A stretch of 64,000 bases of DNA from Bryobacteraceae bacterium (GCA_023384675.1 JAHDVK010000026.1:17996-81995), one strand, 5' to 3'; shown: positions 54,896-63,899, counted from the first letter of the stretch. Program-made: numbers and translations. Notes: generated by a model not told the origin, from the sequence alone.

Positions 54896-57800
54896 CTAGA
54901 ATACGTACTTGAGCGCGAACTGAATGCGCCGCGGGTCGGCCGCCGTGTTGATCGTACCGGCGGCCGGCGCGCCCACGGTGGTGTTCGGCCGGCCGAAGTT
55001 GGCGGTGTTGGTGAAGTTGAAGCTCTCGAAGCGGAACTGCACCTGATGCCCCTCCCAGGGCATGTTGAAATCCCTGGCGACCATTGCGTCGAGGTTCTTC
55101 AGGCCAGGGCTTTCAATCAGGTTGCGGCCGGCATTGGAGAGCACGCCGGGCGCGGAGGCCACCACGAAGCCGGTGTCAAACCAGCTATCGATGGTGCGCT
55201 CGGACGTGGGCAGGTTCGGGCTGCGGACCCAATCGCCGCGCACGCTGCCGCCAAGGTTCTGATTGTTCACGTTGATCGAGTGAGGAATCGGGAAGCCCGA
55301 GTAGGCGCTGACGATGGCGCCGATCTGCCAGCCGCCCAGGATCCACGAAGCCGGGCCGGACTGCAGGTAAGAGCGGCCCTTGCCGAAGGGCAGTTCGTAC
55401 ACCACCGAGGAGATGAAACCCAGCGTGCGGTCCAGGTTCGAGCGCCCACGCTCGATCCGCATGTTGTAAGGCGTTTGCGCGCCCTGCCCGCCGTCGAACA
55501 GGTCTTCATTCCCCTGGTCGATATTCTTCGAATAGGTGAATGCGGTGAGGAAGGTCAGCCCCTTCGAAAAACGCTTCTCCGCCTTCGCCGTGAAGGCGTT
55601 GTAGCTCGAGTGCAGCATGGTGTCGTGAGCGGTCACGTTGTTGAACTGCGGACGGATGAACCGCTGGTTGGCGGGCACAGTCGCGCTCGGCGTAAACGGA
55701 AGGTTGATGTTGCGGCCTGCGAACAGGTTGACGCCTTTCGTGCCGGCGTAGCCGAGGGTCACCAGCGTGTCAAACGGCAAGCTCCGTTGCAGGTCGAAGA
55801 ACCACTGGTAAGCAGCCAGGTTGTCCCGCCGGTCCGGGAACACGTATACAGTTACGTTGGGGCGGATGGTTGAATTGTCAAAAACGGGGAAGCCCTCCCG
55901 AACGAAGAAGTTCGTCGCCATGAAGTTGGTCAGGAGGCCGATTTCGGTGTGCCGCGGCGCGCCGGAGCGGAAATTCGCGCCTTCGGTGGAGAGCGAGTTG
56001 GGCTCGCCATAGAAGATGCCGCCGCCCGTGCGGATCACGGTCTTGTCGTTCACACTGTAAGCGATGCCCAGCCTGGGTGCGAAGTTGTTCCGGTCGTTGC
56101 GCCCGCCGTTATCGGAGGCGGACGTGGGGAACACCATCCGCTCATCGGCCATGGACGGCACATTCAGCCCGGCAATGAGCCACCGCGAGACCGTCTGCTG
56201 GTCGGGGTCGGGGAAGGTGCCCAGCGCGAACATCTCCCACCGCAAACCGACATTGAGGGTCAGCCTTGAGCTGATTTTGATGTCGTCCTGAACGAACAGG
56301 CCGTAGTAAGGCGCAAGCAGCTCTTCGCCCTGATTGTTCCCATAGTTGCCGCCGCTGACCCAACCGAGCAGCATGTCGGCCATGCCGTTGCCGGTATTGG
56401 CGCGGGACGAGCCCACGTTGGGGTTCTGCGCCGTAAACTGGCCCGAAAAATTGAACACGCCCCGCCGGAACCGCGCGGCGTTGCGGAACACGGACTGGTG
56501 GCGGTATTCGCCGCCGAACTTGATCGTGTGCTTGCCCTTCATAAGCACGGTCGAGTTGGTGAACATCGTGTTGTGCAGGTTGTTCCGGTTCGGCCAGAAC
56601 GACCGCGCACCCACTTCCGCGAAACCGCCGGGAGAGAATCGCGTCATTCCATAGTCTTCACCGTCGCCGAAGCCGTCGCCGGGAGCATTCAGAATGCCGA
56701 ATTGCTTGTTGAGATTCTCGGTGAAAGGAATGTCAAATACCGTGTTAAATCTGGAAATCCCCACGCGGAACTCGTTAAAGACCGTCGGAGCGAGCGAACT
56801 GCTGAGCGCCATGGAGATGTTGTGCGCCCGGATATCAACGGTCTGCCCCTGGCCGCCCATGGCCGGGAAGGGCAGGGTGCCCGGTTCGTTCTTGAACTGG
56901 TCCCGCAGCGAGTAGCGCATGAAGAAGCGGTGCTTATCCGAGAAGTTGTGGTCGCCGCGGAAATCGTACTGCCCGCCGTCATCGGCGTCGGAAGGCGAGA
57001 AGAAGTAGTTGTTCGGCAGATCGTCGCGGCCGGCGATACTCGAGGCCGGGTACAGCTTGATGACCTGCGCCACCACCGGATCCACGCGTGTGAGCGGAAC
57101 GATGTTGTTCGGGAACTGCGTGCGGACTGCCGCCGCGCCGGTTCCGGTGATCGTCAGAGGATCAAAGATCCGGTTGCGCTGCACCGGCTGCCGGTTGAAA
57201 TCGAAGCGCTCGATGATATCCCGCGATGGCACAGTGCTCACATAGGCGCGGCCGAAGCGGATGCGGGTGCCTTGATAGGAGCCGAAGAAGAACGTGCGAT
57301 TCTTGCCGTCATACAACTTCGGGATCACCACCGGGCCGCCCAGCGACACGCCGAACTGGTTCTGCCGGTAGGTCGGCTTGGCGCTGCCCGCCCGATTCGC
57401 AAAGAAGTTCGCGCCGTCGAGCTTTTCGTTGCGCAGAAACTCATAAGCGGAGCCGTGCAACTCGTTCGTGCCCGAGCGCGACGTGACAATCACCTTCGCG
57501 CCCGCCCGGTAGCCGTACTCGGCGCTCATGTTGTTCGTCACGACTTTGAACTCGGCGATGGCATCCACCGGCGGTTTCACCTGTTGGGCCTCGAAGCCCA
57601 GCGGGCCGCCCGAGGTGCGCGAGGAATTGTCGTTGCCGTCCAATAGCACGTTGTTTTGCGCCATCTGCATGCCCACGGCGGCGAACTGCCCCTCATCGCG
57701 GCCGCGCGCGCCGGTGCCCGCTCCGCCGCCCGGCAACGCCCCGGCGGTGAACTGGGCTAACTGCAGATAGTTCCGCCCGTTCAGCGGCATTTCCAGAATG

Positions 57801-58204
57801 CGCTTGCCGTCGATCACCTGGCCGACTTCCGTCGTCTCGGAGTTGATCAGCACCGCGGTAGCCGAGACCTCGATTGACTCCGACACCGTGCCCGGCTGCA
57901 ACTCGAAGTCCAGCCTCGCCGTCTGGCTCACCTCAAGCCGGATCTCCGGAACCACGCGCGCCGCGAAGCCCGGCGCACTGCACTCAATCCGGTAGCGCCC
58001 CGGAATCAGGCTCGGAAACAGATACCGCCCCTCTTGCCCCGTGGTCGACGTCAGCGCCACTCCCGTTTCGATATTTGTCACGTTCACCGTGGCTCCCGGC
58101 ACCGTCGCGCGGGAAGCATCGGTCACTATTCCCTGCAGGTTTGCGTTCTGGGCCATGAGCGAAGTGGCAAAGATCGCGGTCACAATGAAGATACGAATCA
58201 CCAT
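54896..58204 (-). CDS. Oar-like TonB-dependent outer-membrane transporter
   Basis: 1102 residues from ATG 58204; an upstream ATG at 58282 is less likely because the signal peptide (MVIRIFIVTAIFATSLMAQ) begins at 58204. A carboxypeptidase-regulatory-like domain (LQGIVTDASRATVPGATV) covers ~20-105, then the plug (EMPLNGRNYLQLAQFTAG, NNVLLDGNDNS, FKVVTNNMSAEYGYRAGA, SRSGTNELHGSAYEFLRN), all classic for the very large Acidobacteria Oar-like family. The barrel ends in RRIQFALKYVF. Cargo unknown; the adjacent sulfatase hints at sulfated oligosaccharides. Confidence 0.95.
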   Translation of the reverse strand: MVIRIFIVTAIFATSLMAQNANLQGIVTDASRATVPGATVNVTNIETGVALTSTTGQEGRYLFPSLIPGRYRIECSAPGFAARVVPEIRLEVSQTARLDFELQPGTVSESIEVSATAVLINSETTEVGQVIDGKRILEMPLNGRNYLQLAQFTAGALPGGGAGTGARGRDEGQFAAVGMQMAQNNVLLDGNDNSSRTSGGPLGFEAQQVKPPVDAIAEFKVVTNNMSAEYGYRAGAKVIVTSRSGTNELHGSAYEFLRNEKLDGANFFANRAGSAKPTYRQNQFGVSLGGPVVIPKLYDGKNRTFFFGSYQGTRIRFGRAYVSTVPSRDIIERFDFNRQPVQRNRIFDPLTITGTGAAAVRTQFPNNIVPLTRVDPVVAQVIKLYPASSIAGRDDLPNNYFFSPSDADDGGQYDFRGDHNFSDKHRFFMRYSLRDQFKNEPGTLPFPAMGGQGQTVDIRAHNISMALSSSLAPTVFNEFRVGISRFNTVFDIPFTENLNKQFGILNAPGDGFGDGEDYGMTRFSPGGFAEVGARSFWPNRNNLHNTMFTNSTVLMKGKHTIKFGGEYRHQSVFRNAARFRRGVFNFSGQFTAQNPNVGSSRANTGNGMADMLLGWVSGGNYGNNQGEELLAPYYGLFVQDDIKISSRLTLNVGLRWEMFALGTFPDPDQQTVSRWLIAGLNVPSMADERMVFPTSASDNGGRNDRNNFAPRLGIAYSVNDKTVIRTGGGIFYGEPNSLSTEGANFRSGAPRHTEIGLLTNFMATNFFVREGFPVFDNSTIRPNVTVYVFPDRRDNLAAYQWFFDLQRSLPFDTLVTLGYAGTKGVNLFAGRNINLPFTPSATVPANQRFIRPQFNNVTAHDTMLHSSYNAFTAKAEKRFSKGLTFLTAFTYSKNIDQGNEDLFDGGQGAQTPYNMRIERGRSNLDRTLGFISSVVYELPFGKGRSYLQSGPASWILGGWQIGAIVSAYSGFPIPHSINVNNQNLGGSVRGDWVRSPNLPTSERTIDSWFDTGFVVASAPGVLSNAGRNLIESPGLKNLDAMVARDFNMPWEGHQVQFRFESFNFTNTANFGRPNTTVGAPAAGTINTAADPRRIQFALKYVF

Positions 58205-58238
58205 GGGGTCGAGGTCCTTTCGTCCGGTCTGTAGATCA

Positions 58239-58267
58239 ATGCTACGTGATGCGCAGCTCGGGATCAA
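58239..58267 (-). promoter_or_regulatory. Possible promoter of the Oar-like transporter
   Basis: On the minus strand TTGATC (58267-58262) and TAGCAT (58244-58239) are separated by 17 bp, each matching consensus at four positions. The -10 end lies about 35 nt before the ATG at 58204, and AAAGGA lies between. Suggestive only. Confidence 0.35.
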
Positions 58268-58475
58268 GAGAGTTGTGTCCATTAGACTGGCCCAGGCTAA
58301 CGCGACTTCCTTGTGTCACGGCCGAGGCCTTCGCCGGCCTTCGCGAAGGTTTATCCGCAGCTGCGCTTTCGGGCGCTGCGCAACGCGCAGCATGCGGGAA
58401 TTCGGCGACATTCAAGAAGGATACTCAATCACTCTTCCTGACAGAATCCCCCATCGGCGGGCACTTATCTTACGT

Positions 58476-58634
58476 ATGGTCCGCATCGCCCGGCTCGTCA
58501 TCCCCGGCGCCTCTACGTCACCCAGCGCGGCAACAACCGCAAGCAGATCCGCTTCTCCGGCCAGGATGACCTGCTCTACCTCCAATTCTTCGAGGACCGC
58601 GCCGCAGGCTATCACCGATTCCTGATGGGCTATT
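58476..58634 (+). pseudogene. Remnant of REP-associated tyrosine transposase (RAYT, Y1 family), N-terminal part
   Basis: From ATG 58476 the translation reads MVRIARLVIPGA, then a frame change, and from 58511 LYVTQRGNNRKQIRFSGQDD, followed by YLQFFEDRAAGYHRFLMGYCL. This is the start of RAYT proteins (family: RxARxVxPGxPHHVTQRGN and later AYCLMPNHVHL). The catalytic HUH motif and everything downstream are missing: the sequence passes directly into the duplicated block at 58640. Frameshifted and truncated. Confidence 0.78.
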
Positions 58635-58639
58635 GCCTC

Positions 58640-58745
58640 TGTCGAACCCAACCCCTGCGCACCCGGGCGAGCCGTTTGCGCGGCGGCGGCGAAGGAGAAC
58701 CAAAGGCGCGCCAAGGCAGGTGGCGGCGGGTCGTGCTCGCGGTAT
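58640..58745 (-). pseudogene. Remnant of the 5' end of the sugar isomerase gene (copy A of a duplication)
   Basis: This stretch aligns with 60362-60455, the start of the intact gene at 59566-60441. The minus-strand translation still shows TTRRHLPWRAFG in place of MTRRHLLAAPLL, with the ATG lost and frames broken. Only ~100 bp are retained before the junction with the transposase remnant. It lies downstream of vapC in the same relative order as the second copy. Confidence 0.78.
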
Positions 58746-58769
58746 TATCCTGCTGTGGCGCAGCGGAAC

Positions 58770-59207
58770 TCAATACTTGAGAACCACAATTGCTGTAGAC
58801 CAGTCCGGGCCTGCCGCCTGCTTGAGTCCCTGGTCGAACGTCACAAAGGAAGCGCCCTTCTCCATCGCGTGCCAGAGCAGCGCCAGATCCCTCCATTGCC
58901 CGCAGCCCTGGACCCGGGATGCGATTTCACCCGGCGCATTCGGCCATTTCCGGTCAGGCGTCCAGAACTCGTGCCCCGGATGCTGCAAAAAGTGCTTCAG
59001 GACTGCGGCAGCTCCGGCGGGCTTCACCGCGGACTGGGTCAGGTTCGGGATCGTCAACAAACGGAGCACTCCAAGTTCGGTGATCGGGTTCGTTGCCCAG
59101 GATTCGTGTCCCCACTGATCAAACCATTTGCTGGCGGCGGTGTGGCCCTTGTGGCGCAGCCACATCAGCGCGAACAGAACGCCCACGTCCAGGAGGTGCC
59201 GCTTCAT
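58770..59207 (-). CDS. PIN-domain toxin, VapC type
   Basis: 145 residues from ATG 59207. PIN acidic residues are visible: D7 in HLLDVGVLFALMW, the Glu in NPITELGVLRLL, then D in WRDLALLWHAMEKG and D in FVTFDQGLKQAAG. VapC toxins are Mg-dependent RNases usually cutting tRNA. The start overlaps the stop of the VapB-like antitoxin (ATGA), but that antitoxin frame is broken, so the state of the system is unclear. An internally deleted second copy lies at 60477-60672. Confidence 0.88.
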   Translation of the reverse strand: MKRHLLDVGVLFALMWLRHKGHTAASKWFDQWGHESWATNPITELGVLRLLTIPNLTQSAVKPAGAAAVLKHFLQHPGHEFWTPDRKWPNAPGEIASRVQGCGQWRDLALLWHAMEKGASFVTFDQGLKQAAGPDWSTAIVVLKY

Positions 59208-59406
59208 TCTTCGTCTAGCGCCCTTTTGATGTCCTCGTCGGTCACAACGGGGAAATCGTCGGCAACGTCGAACACGGGAACTCCCTTGCGCAGGGTGTAG
59301 CCGATCGAAAAGCGAAAGCCGCTTGTCCGAGGAACAGGCTTCTCTCCCTGGCGTACATACGAATCTCACGCATCCCATCATCCTCGAGCTGAAGTGTGGT
59401 CCGCAT
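59204..59406 (-). pseudogene. VapB-type antitoxin with a one-base frameshift
   Basis: ATG 59406 gives MRTTLQLEDDGMREIRMYAR then ERSLFLGQAAFAF, the ribbon-helix-helix-like start of VapB antitoxins. In the -1 frame it continues SIGYTLRKGVPVFDVADD, FPVVTDEDIKRALDEE and a stop overlapping vapC (ATGA). The length of 203 nt is one base short of 68 codons. Either a base was lost near the run GCTTTTCG (minus strand), or there is translational slippage, or a sequence error. As it stands, the first frame ends at 59242 without the toxin-neutralising C-terminus. Confidence 0.82.
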
Positions 59407-59565
59407 GGCTTCATGATGCCGGTTACACAGTTTTGTCAATGATGGGTGCACGATGTGCGATGTTCCCGTCGCCGCATCACGCAGGAAGAATGATGGCGGA
59501 CCTTTATCTAAACAGCCAGTGTCTCCTTTTTGCAGCCGACCGCGGAACGGATTACAGAATGCCCC

Positions 59566-60441
59566 TCATCCTACTATCGAGCGGACTTTCGCGATGAACG
59601 GCGGCAGCTTCTGGAAGGGGTCGCCGGGACCGAGCGTCTCCACCGGAAACCAGCCGCGGTAGCCTGCGCGCCGGATGATCCCGCCCAGGCGCGCGATGTC
59701 CACCGGGCTTTCCTTGCCGTTCTCCCAGACGAATTCCTTCACTTGCCAGGAGATGGCGTGGGGCATCAGGGCTTCTATCTCTCTGTAAGGATCGTGCTGG
59801 CGAAGCGAACCGATATCGAGCACCACGCCGAGCCATTCCGAGTTCACCGCCTCGAGGATGCGAATGGTTTGCGCGGCCGTTTTGATGGCCTCGTTGTGGT
59901 TCTGTAGGCCGATCATCACGCCGCGCTGGCGGCCGTACTCCGCGGCTTCGCCGAGCGCTGCCACCATGCGCGGGAAGGCGTCGTCGAAGCTCTCGTGCGC
60001 GGGCAGCGGGCGCCCGCCGAAGACCCGGATGATGGTGGCCCCGAGCTGAGCGGCCGTGTCGATCCAGCGCTTGGTGAGCGCCAGGTCCGAGGTGCGCTGT
60101 GCCTCATCCGCGGTGGCGAAATCGTTGCGGACGCCGGTGCCGTGGATCGTCACGCCGTTCAACAGGGCATGGCGTTTGAGGTCGCGGACAAACCGCGCCG
60201 GAGGATCCGCCGGGTAACCGGGGAAATAATAGCCGGTGGCATCGAGGCCCTCGATGTTGTGCGCGGCGCAGAAATCCACGACGTCAAACAGCGTGATCTC
60301 GCCCTTGCGCAGCGGTTGGTTGAAGGAATAGGAATTCAGCGCAAGCCGCAGCCGCACACCGGGGCGGCGGGCAAGCCGGGCGTTTTGCGCGGCGGCGGCG
60401 AACGGAAGCAAAGGCGCGGCAAGCAGGTGGCGGCGAGTCAT
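59566..60441 (-). CDS. Exported sugar phosphate isomerase/epimerase-type TIM barrel
   Basis: 291 residues from ATG 60441. Leader MTRRHLLAAPLLPFAAAAQ has twin arginines (Tat-like). The rest is the xylose-isomerase-like/AP-endonuclease-2 TIM barrel: LFDVVDFCAAHNIEGLDATG, GATIIRVFGGRPL, RGVMIGLQNHNE (metal ligands), LGVVLDIGSLRQHDP, and GWFPVETLG. Members isomerise or epimerise sugars and inositols. It fits with the exported Gfo/Idh/MocA enzymes of this region. The 5' end was duplicated (58640-58745). Confidence 0.9.
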   Translation of the reverse strand: MTRRHLLAAPLLPFAAAAQNARLARRPGVRLRLALNSYSFNQPLRKGEITLFDVVDFCAAHNIEGLDATGYYFPGYPADPPARFVRDLKRHALLNGVTIHGTGVRNDFATADEAQRTSDLALTKRWIDTAAQLGATIIRVFGGRPLPAHESFDDAFPRMVAALGEAAEYGRQRGVMIGLQNHNEAIKTAAQTIRILEAVNSEWLGVVLDIGSLRQHDPYREIEALMPHAISWQVKEFVWENGKESPVDIARLGGIIRRAGYRGWFPVETLGPGDPFQKLPPFIAKVRSIVG

Positions 60442-60476
60442 CGTGCTGGCATTATCCTTCCACTGCGGAAGGAAAC

Positions 60477-60672
60477 TCAATCCTTGAGAACCACAAGTGC
60501 TGTTGACCAGTCCGGGCCTGCCGCCTGCTTAAGTCCCTGGTCGTACGTCACAAAGGTAGCGCCCTTCTCCATCGCGTGCCAGGGCGGCGCCAGATCCGTC
60601 GATTGCAGGCAGCCTTGGCGGGCTTCACCGCGGACTGCGTCCGGTTCGGGTTCGTCAACAAACGGAGCACTC
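60477..60672 (-). pseudogene. Internally deleted copy of vapC (copy B of a duplication)
   Basis: Read on the minus strand, the last ~40 codons (DLAPPWHAMEKGATFVTYDQ, GLKQAAGPDWSTALVVLK) closely match the intact VapC C-terminus (58770-58900). Upstream the match jumps over about 110 bp to the segment encoding NPNRTQSAVKPA, and the junction changes the frame. The 5' third and the antitoxin are absent. Confidence 0.85.
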
Positions 60673-60774
60673 CCGTTCGGAGTAAAGTGATTGGGTGTAC
60701 GCCGGCTCCCGAGTGGCGCGCTCATTCCGCAAGTCCATTCGAATAGGCGATTGAAGGCGCCGCCGGTGTTCAGA

Positions 60775-62322
60775 ATGCCCACGCAGATTCTGTTGCTTTA
60801 CCTCGTATTCGGCGGCCTCATCAGCGTGCCGGTCGCGGCGGAAGTTGTGGTGTGTTTGGATTCGAGCACCGGCCAGGGAGTTTCCGGCGCCACGGTGACC
60901 CTGTCGCGTCAAAGCAATGTTGTTGTCGAGGCAGAGACAGACGCCGGCGGGCGCGCCGCCCTGCCGGAGTTGCCTCCCGGCATCTACGTCGTGCGTGTCG
61001 ATAAGCCCGGCTACATCGACCTGCAGGATCCACAAAGCAGGGGCCGCCAATTGAGACTGCCGCCCCCCAGCGGGACGGTTCACACGTACCTCTCACGAAC
61101 CGCGGTCATCACCGGCGCCATCTTCGACGCAGAGGGCAGACCCCTGAGCGGCGCGAGAGTCGTGGCCATCGTCAGGCGCGGAACAGCAAGTGAAGCCGGC
61201 TTGATCGAGTTTGGGCGCGCGGCCCACAGCGACGATCGAGGCATGTATCGCCTTCACGGCTTGCCGCCAGGGCATTACTCGGTGGCGGCTATCCCACCAC
61301 GCGGCGATGTGTCAACCGATCCATTCATGCCCACTTTTTATGGCCCCGGCAGTCCAGCGGAGGCAATTTTTATGCAGATAATGCCGGGCGAAACCCGGAG
61401 TTCCGTGGACTTGACGGTCGCACGCGCGTGGCCCATCTCGATTTCAGGGACAATCACCGGGATACCAGACGGCGAAGACCGGAGAGAAGCCGCGGTCGCT
61501 TTGGTGGCAAAACGCGGCCTGCGGGCGCCGATTGCGTACGCATTAACCGGCCCGGAAGGTGCATACACGTTCGATAACGTGCCGCCGGGGGACTATGCCG
61601 TGATTGCGTGGGCGCCGTTCCAGGGATGGGAGCCGCACGTGCACGCGATCGGCAAGGAAGGAAGAACGGCCGCAGTCAACGTGCCGGTTTCAAGTGCGAA
61701 CGCCCGGATTGACCTGGAGTTGAGACCGGTCGTTCAAGTTGAAGGACAGATCGTCCTGGACAACGCGAACCTGAACCGCTCCGAGTGCCGCGGGATCGAG
61801 CCGCTCACTTTCCGGTCCGCCGACGCCTGGTTTGGCGCGTGGAGTGCGGTTCACTCGCCGGACGGAAAGCGCTTCACCGTAACCAGCCTGCCAGTGGGCG
61901 CCTATCGAATCCACGCCCCTCAACTGGAGGGCTGTCACCTGTCGATCCGGCAGGGAGAGAAGGCGGCGCCTTCGGGCACGGTACACGTTGATGCCTCGGC
62001 ATCGCTGACGGTCGTCCTATCCACCGCGACAGGCGAGGTATCCGGTGAAGTTCACGCCGAGGATGGAGCGCCTCGACCAACCGGATTCGTCCTCCTCGCC
62101 CGTGCGGATGAGACCGGGCGCCTTGAACTGATGCCGATCGACGGCGAGGGCCGATACCGGTTCGGCGACATTCAGCCGGGAACATACCGTCTGACCGCCG
62201 TGGAGCGTGTCGACACGGCCGGCATCATGGATCCGCTCGCGGTTCCGCCCGATTCTGCGATGACGATCACGGTTGAAGCCGGCAAGAGCCAGACAGCGAA
62301 TATGAGGATGATCCGGAAATGA
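60775..62322 (+). CDS. Secreted protein with carboxypeptidase-regulatory-like repeats
   Basis: 515 residues from ATG 60775 (MPTQILLLYLVFGGLISVPVAAE as signal peptide); an earlier frame opening at 60691 has no leader and falls near the vapC remnant. Several beta-sandwich repeats of the carboxypeptidase-regulatory type: GQGVSGATVTLSRQ, PPGIYVVRVDKPGYI, ITGAIFDAEGRPLSGARVVA, LPPGHYSVAAIPPRG, and more to residue ~500. No enzyme domain. Likely an envelope or extracellular structural or binding protein. Its stop overlaps the next start (ATGA), and the two genes encode related products. Confidence 0.85.
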   Translation: MPTQILLLYLVFGGLISVPVAAEVVVCLDSSTGQGVSGATVTLSRQSNVVVEAETDAGGRAALPELPPGIYVVRVDKPGYIDLQDPQSRGRQLRLPPPSGTVHTYLSRTAVITGAIFDAEGRPLSGARVVAIVRRGTASEAGLIEFGRAAHSDDRGMYRLHGLPPGHYSVAAIPPRGDVSTDPFMPTFYGPGSPAEAIFMQIMPGETRSSVDLTVARAWPISISGTITGIPDGEDRREAAVALVAKRGLRAPIAYALTGPEGAYTFDNVPPGDYAVIAWAPFQGWEPHVHAIGKEGRTAAVNVPVSSANARIDLELRPVVQVEGQIVLDNANLNRSECRGIEPLTFRSADAWFGAWSAVHSPDGKRFTVTSLPVGAYRIHAPQLEGCHLSIRQGEKAAPSGTVHVDASASLTVVLSTATGEVSGEVHAEDGAPRPTGFVLLARADETGRLELMPIDGEGRYRFGDIQPGTYRLTAVERVDTAGIMDPLAVPPDSAMTITVEAGKSQTANMRMIRK

Positions 62323-63899
62323 AGCGAACAACTCATCCAGGGTGGGCCAGGCTGACGTTCATGGCGTCTCTGTTGGCGACGTCGCTGGCGCCTGCCCAGA
62401 GCCAGCCGGAGTGGGAAGTGACGGGAACTGTGACGACGGAATCCGGTCCCGTGCGGGACGCACGCGTCATCGCCCGGGGACCGGTATACAGGAGCGCTGT
62501 CACGAACGGGCAAGGCGTCTATGTTCTGAAGGGGACCATCCCTGGGCAGTATCTGGTATCGGTACAGAAAAAGGACGACTATGCCGTGCCGCCGCCGCGC
62601 GCCCTCAGCGTAGTGGCGGGGGCGCGATTGAAGGCCGATATCCGGCTTCCCAAGGGGGCCGTGATCTCAGGGCGGCTGCTCGACAGCAATCGGCAACCGG
62701 TCAGGAACTTTCTGGTTCGCGCCTGGTCGAGAAGCAGTGTGGATGGCCGGCTGCGGTTCCAGGAGCAGGGCGGCGACTTCACGAACGATCTTGGCGATTT
62801 CAGGATTCGCCACCTTCCCGCTGGCGAGTTCATCGTCGCGGCCACATTTGGTGGGATTCCGCTGAAGAAGCGCAGTCAGTCGCCGGAAGCGTATTCCGCC
62901 GAAGTCTTTCCGCCAGTGACGTTTTACCCTGGCGTGCGTGCGCCCGAGGAGGCAGTTGTTCTAGAGCTTCGTTCCGGTGAAGAGCGAATGGGGATAGACA
63001 TCGTTCTGCGGAAGGAGACGGCGAGGTGTATCTATTTCACGGTGGGGAAGGGGTTCGCGGGGGGACACCATCTCGGCGCGGGAATTCAGGAGCGGCTGGC
63101 GATCGAGGGTCTCCATCTTGGCGAAGCGAAGGTGGTGCCCGGTGACTATGAACTTTGTGGCGCCGTTCCCGGCGAGTACCGGATTCGCATCACCAGCCTC
63201 GCCGCGGGGCAGCGCCTGAACGTATCCGGACACCAGATGGAGATTGTTTCGGTTGGCAAACAGCATGTCGATGCCGGAGTCCTGGAACCCCTGCCCCGCC
63301 ACGATGTGCAAGGGGTCGTGACGATCGAGGACGCCGGGCGGGATCAGGCCCTGCCAACCGGGATTCAGGTCAGCATCTTTCCACAGGAACTGCAGGCGGT
63401 CCTTGCAACATTGCCGCCTGCGCGAGTGGCGTCCGATGGGGCATTTGTCCTCAGCGGCATGCTGGCGGGTGAGTACGAAGTCCGTGTCAGCGCTCCGCCG
63501 GGCTACTACGTTGCCGGAGTGGATCAGAACGGACAAGACGTGAGTGAGCGGGGATTCTACCCCGCCAACGGGAATCTGCGCATCAGCCTGGGCGCGGACG
63601 GCGCCACTGTGACAGGACAGGTAGTTGGCGCGGATCAGGAAGTGATTTCCGACGCTGTTGTATTCCTGGTTTCGAAGAGTCCGGGAACCCGCCAGGTGGC
63701 CTACTCCAGCCAGGACGGCTCCTTCCGATTCCAGAACATCAGGCCAGGGAAATACAGCCTGGCGGCCATGCCAGACGCTGTGCCGTCAAGCTTCGTTGAC
63801 GATGCCACGGTTGCCCGAGTGGCCGCACAGGGCATGGATGTGGAGTTGGGACCGCGGGAATCGCGGTCCTTGGATATCAAGATCCAGAAGAGCCGGTGA
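62319..63899 (+). CDS. Secreted protein with carboxypeptidase-regulatory-like repeats, paralogue of the upstream gene
   Basis: 526 residues. Signal peptide within the first ~30 residues (FMASLLATSLAPAQS). Repeats: VTGTVTTESGPVRDARVIAR, GTIPGQYLVSVQKKDDY, AVISGRLLDSNRQPVRNFLV, HLPAGEFIVAATFGG, VTGQVVGADQEVISDAVVFL and IRPGKYSLAAMPDAV. The layout parallels the preceding protein, so the pair probably arose by tandem duplication and is translated together (ATGA overlap). Function unknown; no anchor or enzyme domain is seen. Confidence 0.87.
   Translation: MKRTTHPGWARLTFMASLLATSLAPAQSQPEWEVTGTVTTESGPVRDARVIARGPVYRSAVTNGQGVYVLKGTIPGQYLVSVQKKDDYAVPPPRALSVVAGARLKADIRLPKGAVISGRLLDSNRQPVRNFLVRAWSRSSVDGRLRFQEQGGDFTNDLGDFRIRHLPAGEFIVAATFGGIPLKKRSQSPEAYSAEVFPPVTFYPGVRAPEEAVVLELRSGEERMGIDIVLRKETARCIYFTVGKGFAGGHHLGAGIQERLAIEGLHLGEAKVVPGDYELCGAVPGEYRIRITSLAAGQRLNVSGHQMEIVSVGKQHVDAGVLEPLPRHDVQGVVTIEDAGRDQALPTGIQVSIFPQELQAVLATLPPARVASDGAFVLSGMLAGEYEVRVSAPPGYYVAGVDQNGQDVSERGFYPANGNLRISLGADGATVTGQVVGADQEVISDAVVFLVSKSPGTRQVAYSSQDGSFRFQNIRPGKYSLAAMPDAVPSSFVDDATVARVAAQGMDVELGPRESRSLDIKIQKSR

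Noticed and set aside
54065..55873. 602-codon plus-strand frame opposite the sulfatase and Oar-like transporter
   Set aside because: Spans two genes on the other strand and has repetitive, low-complexity residue use typical of antisense frames in GC-rich DNA.
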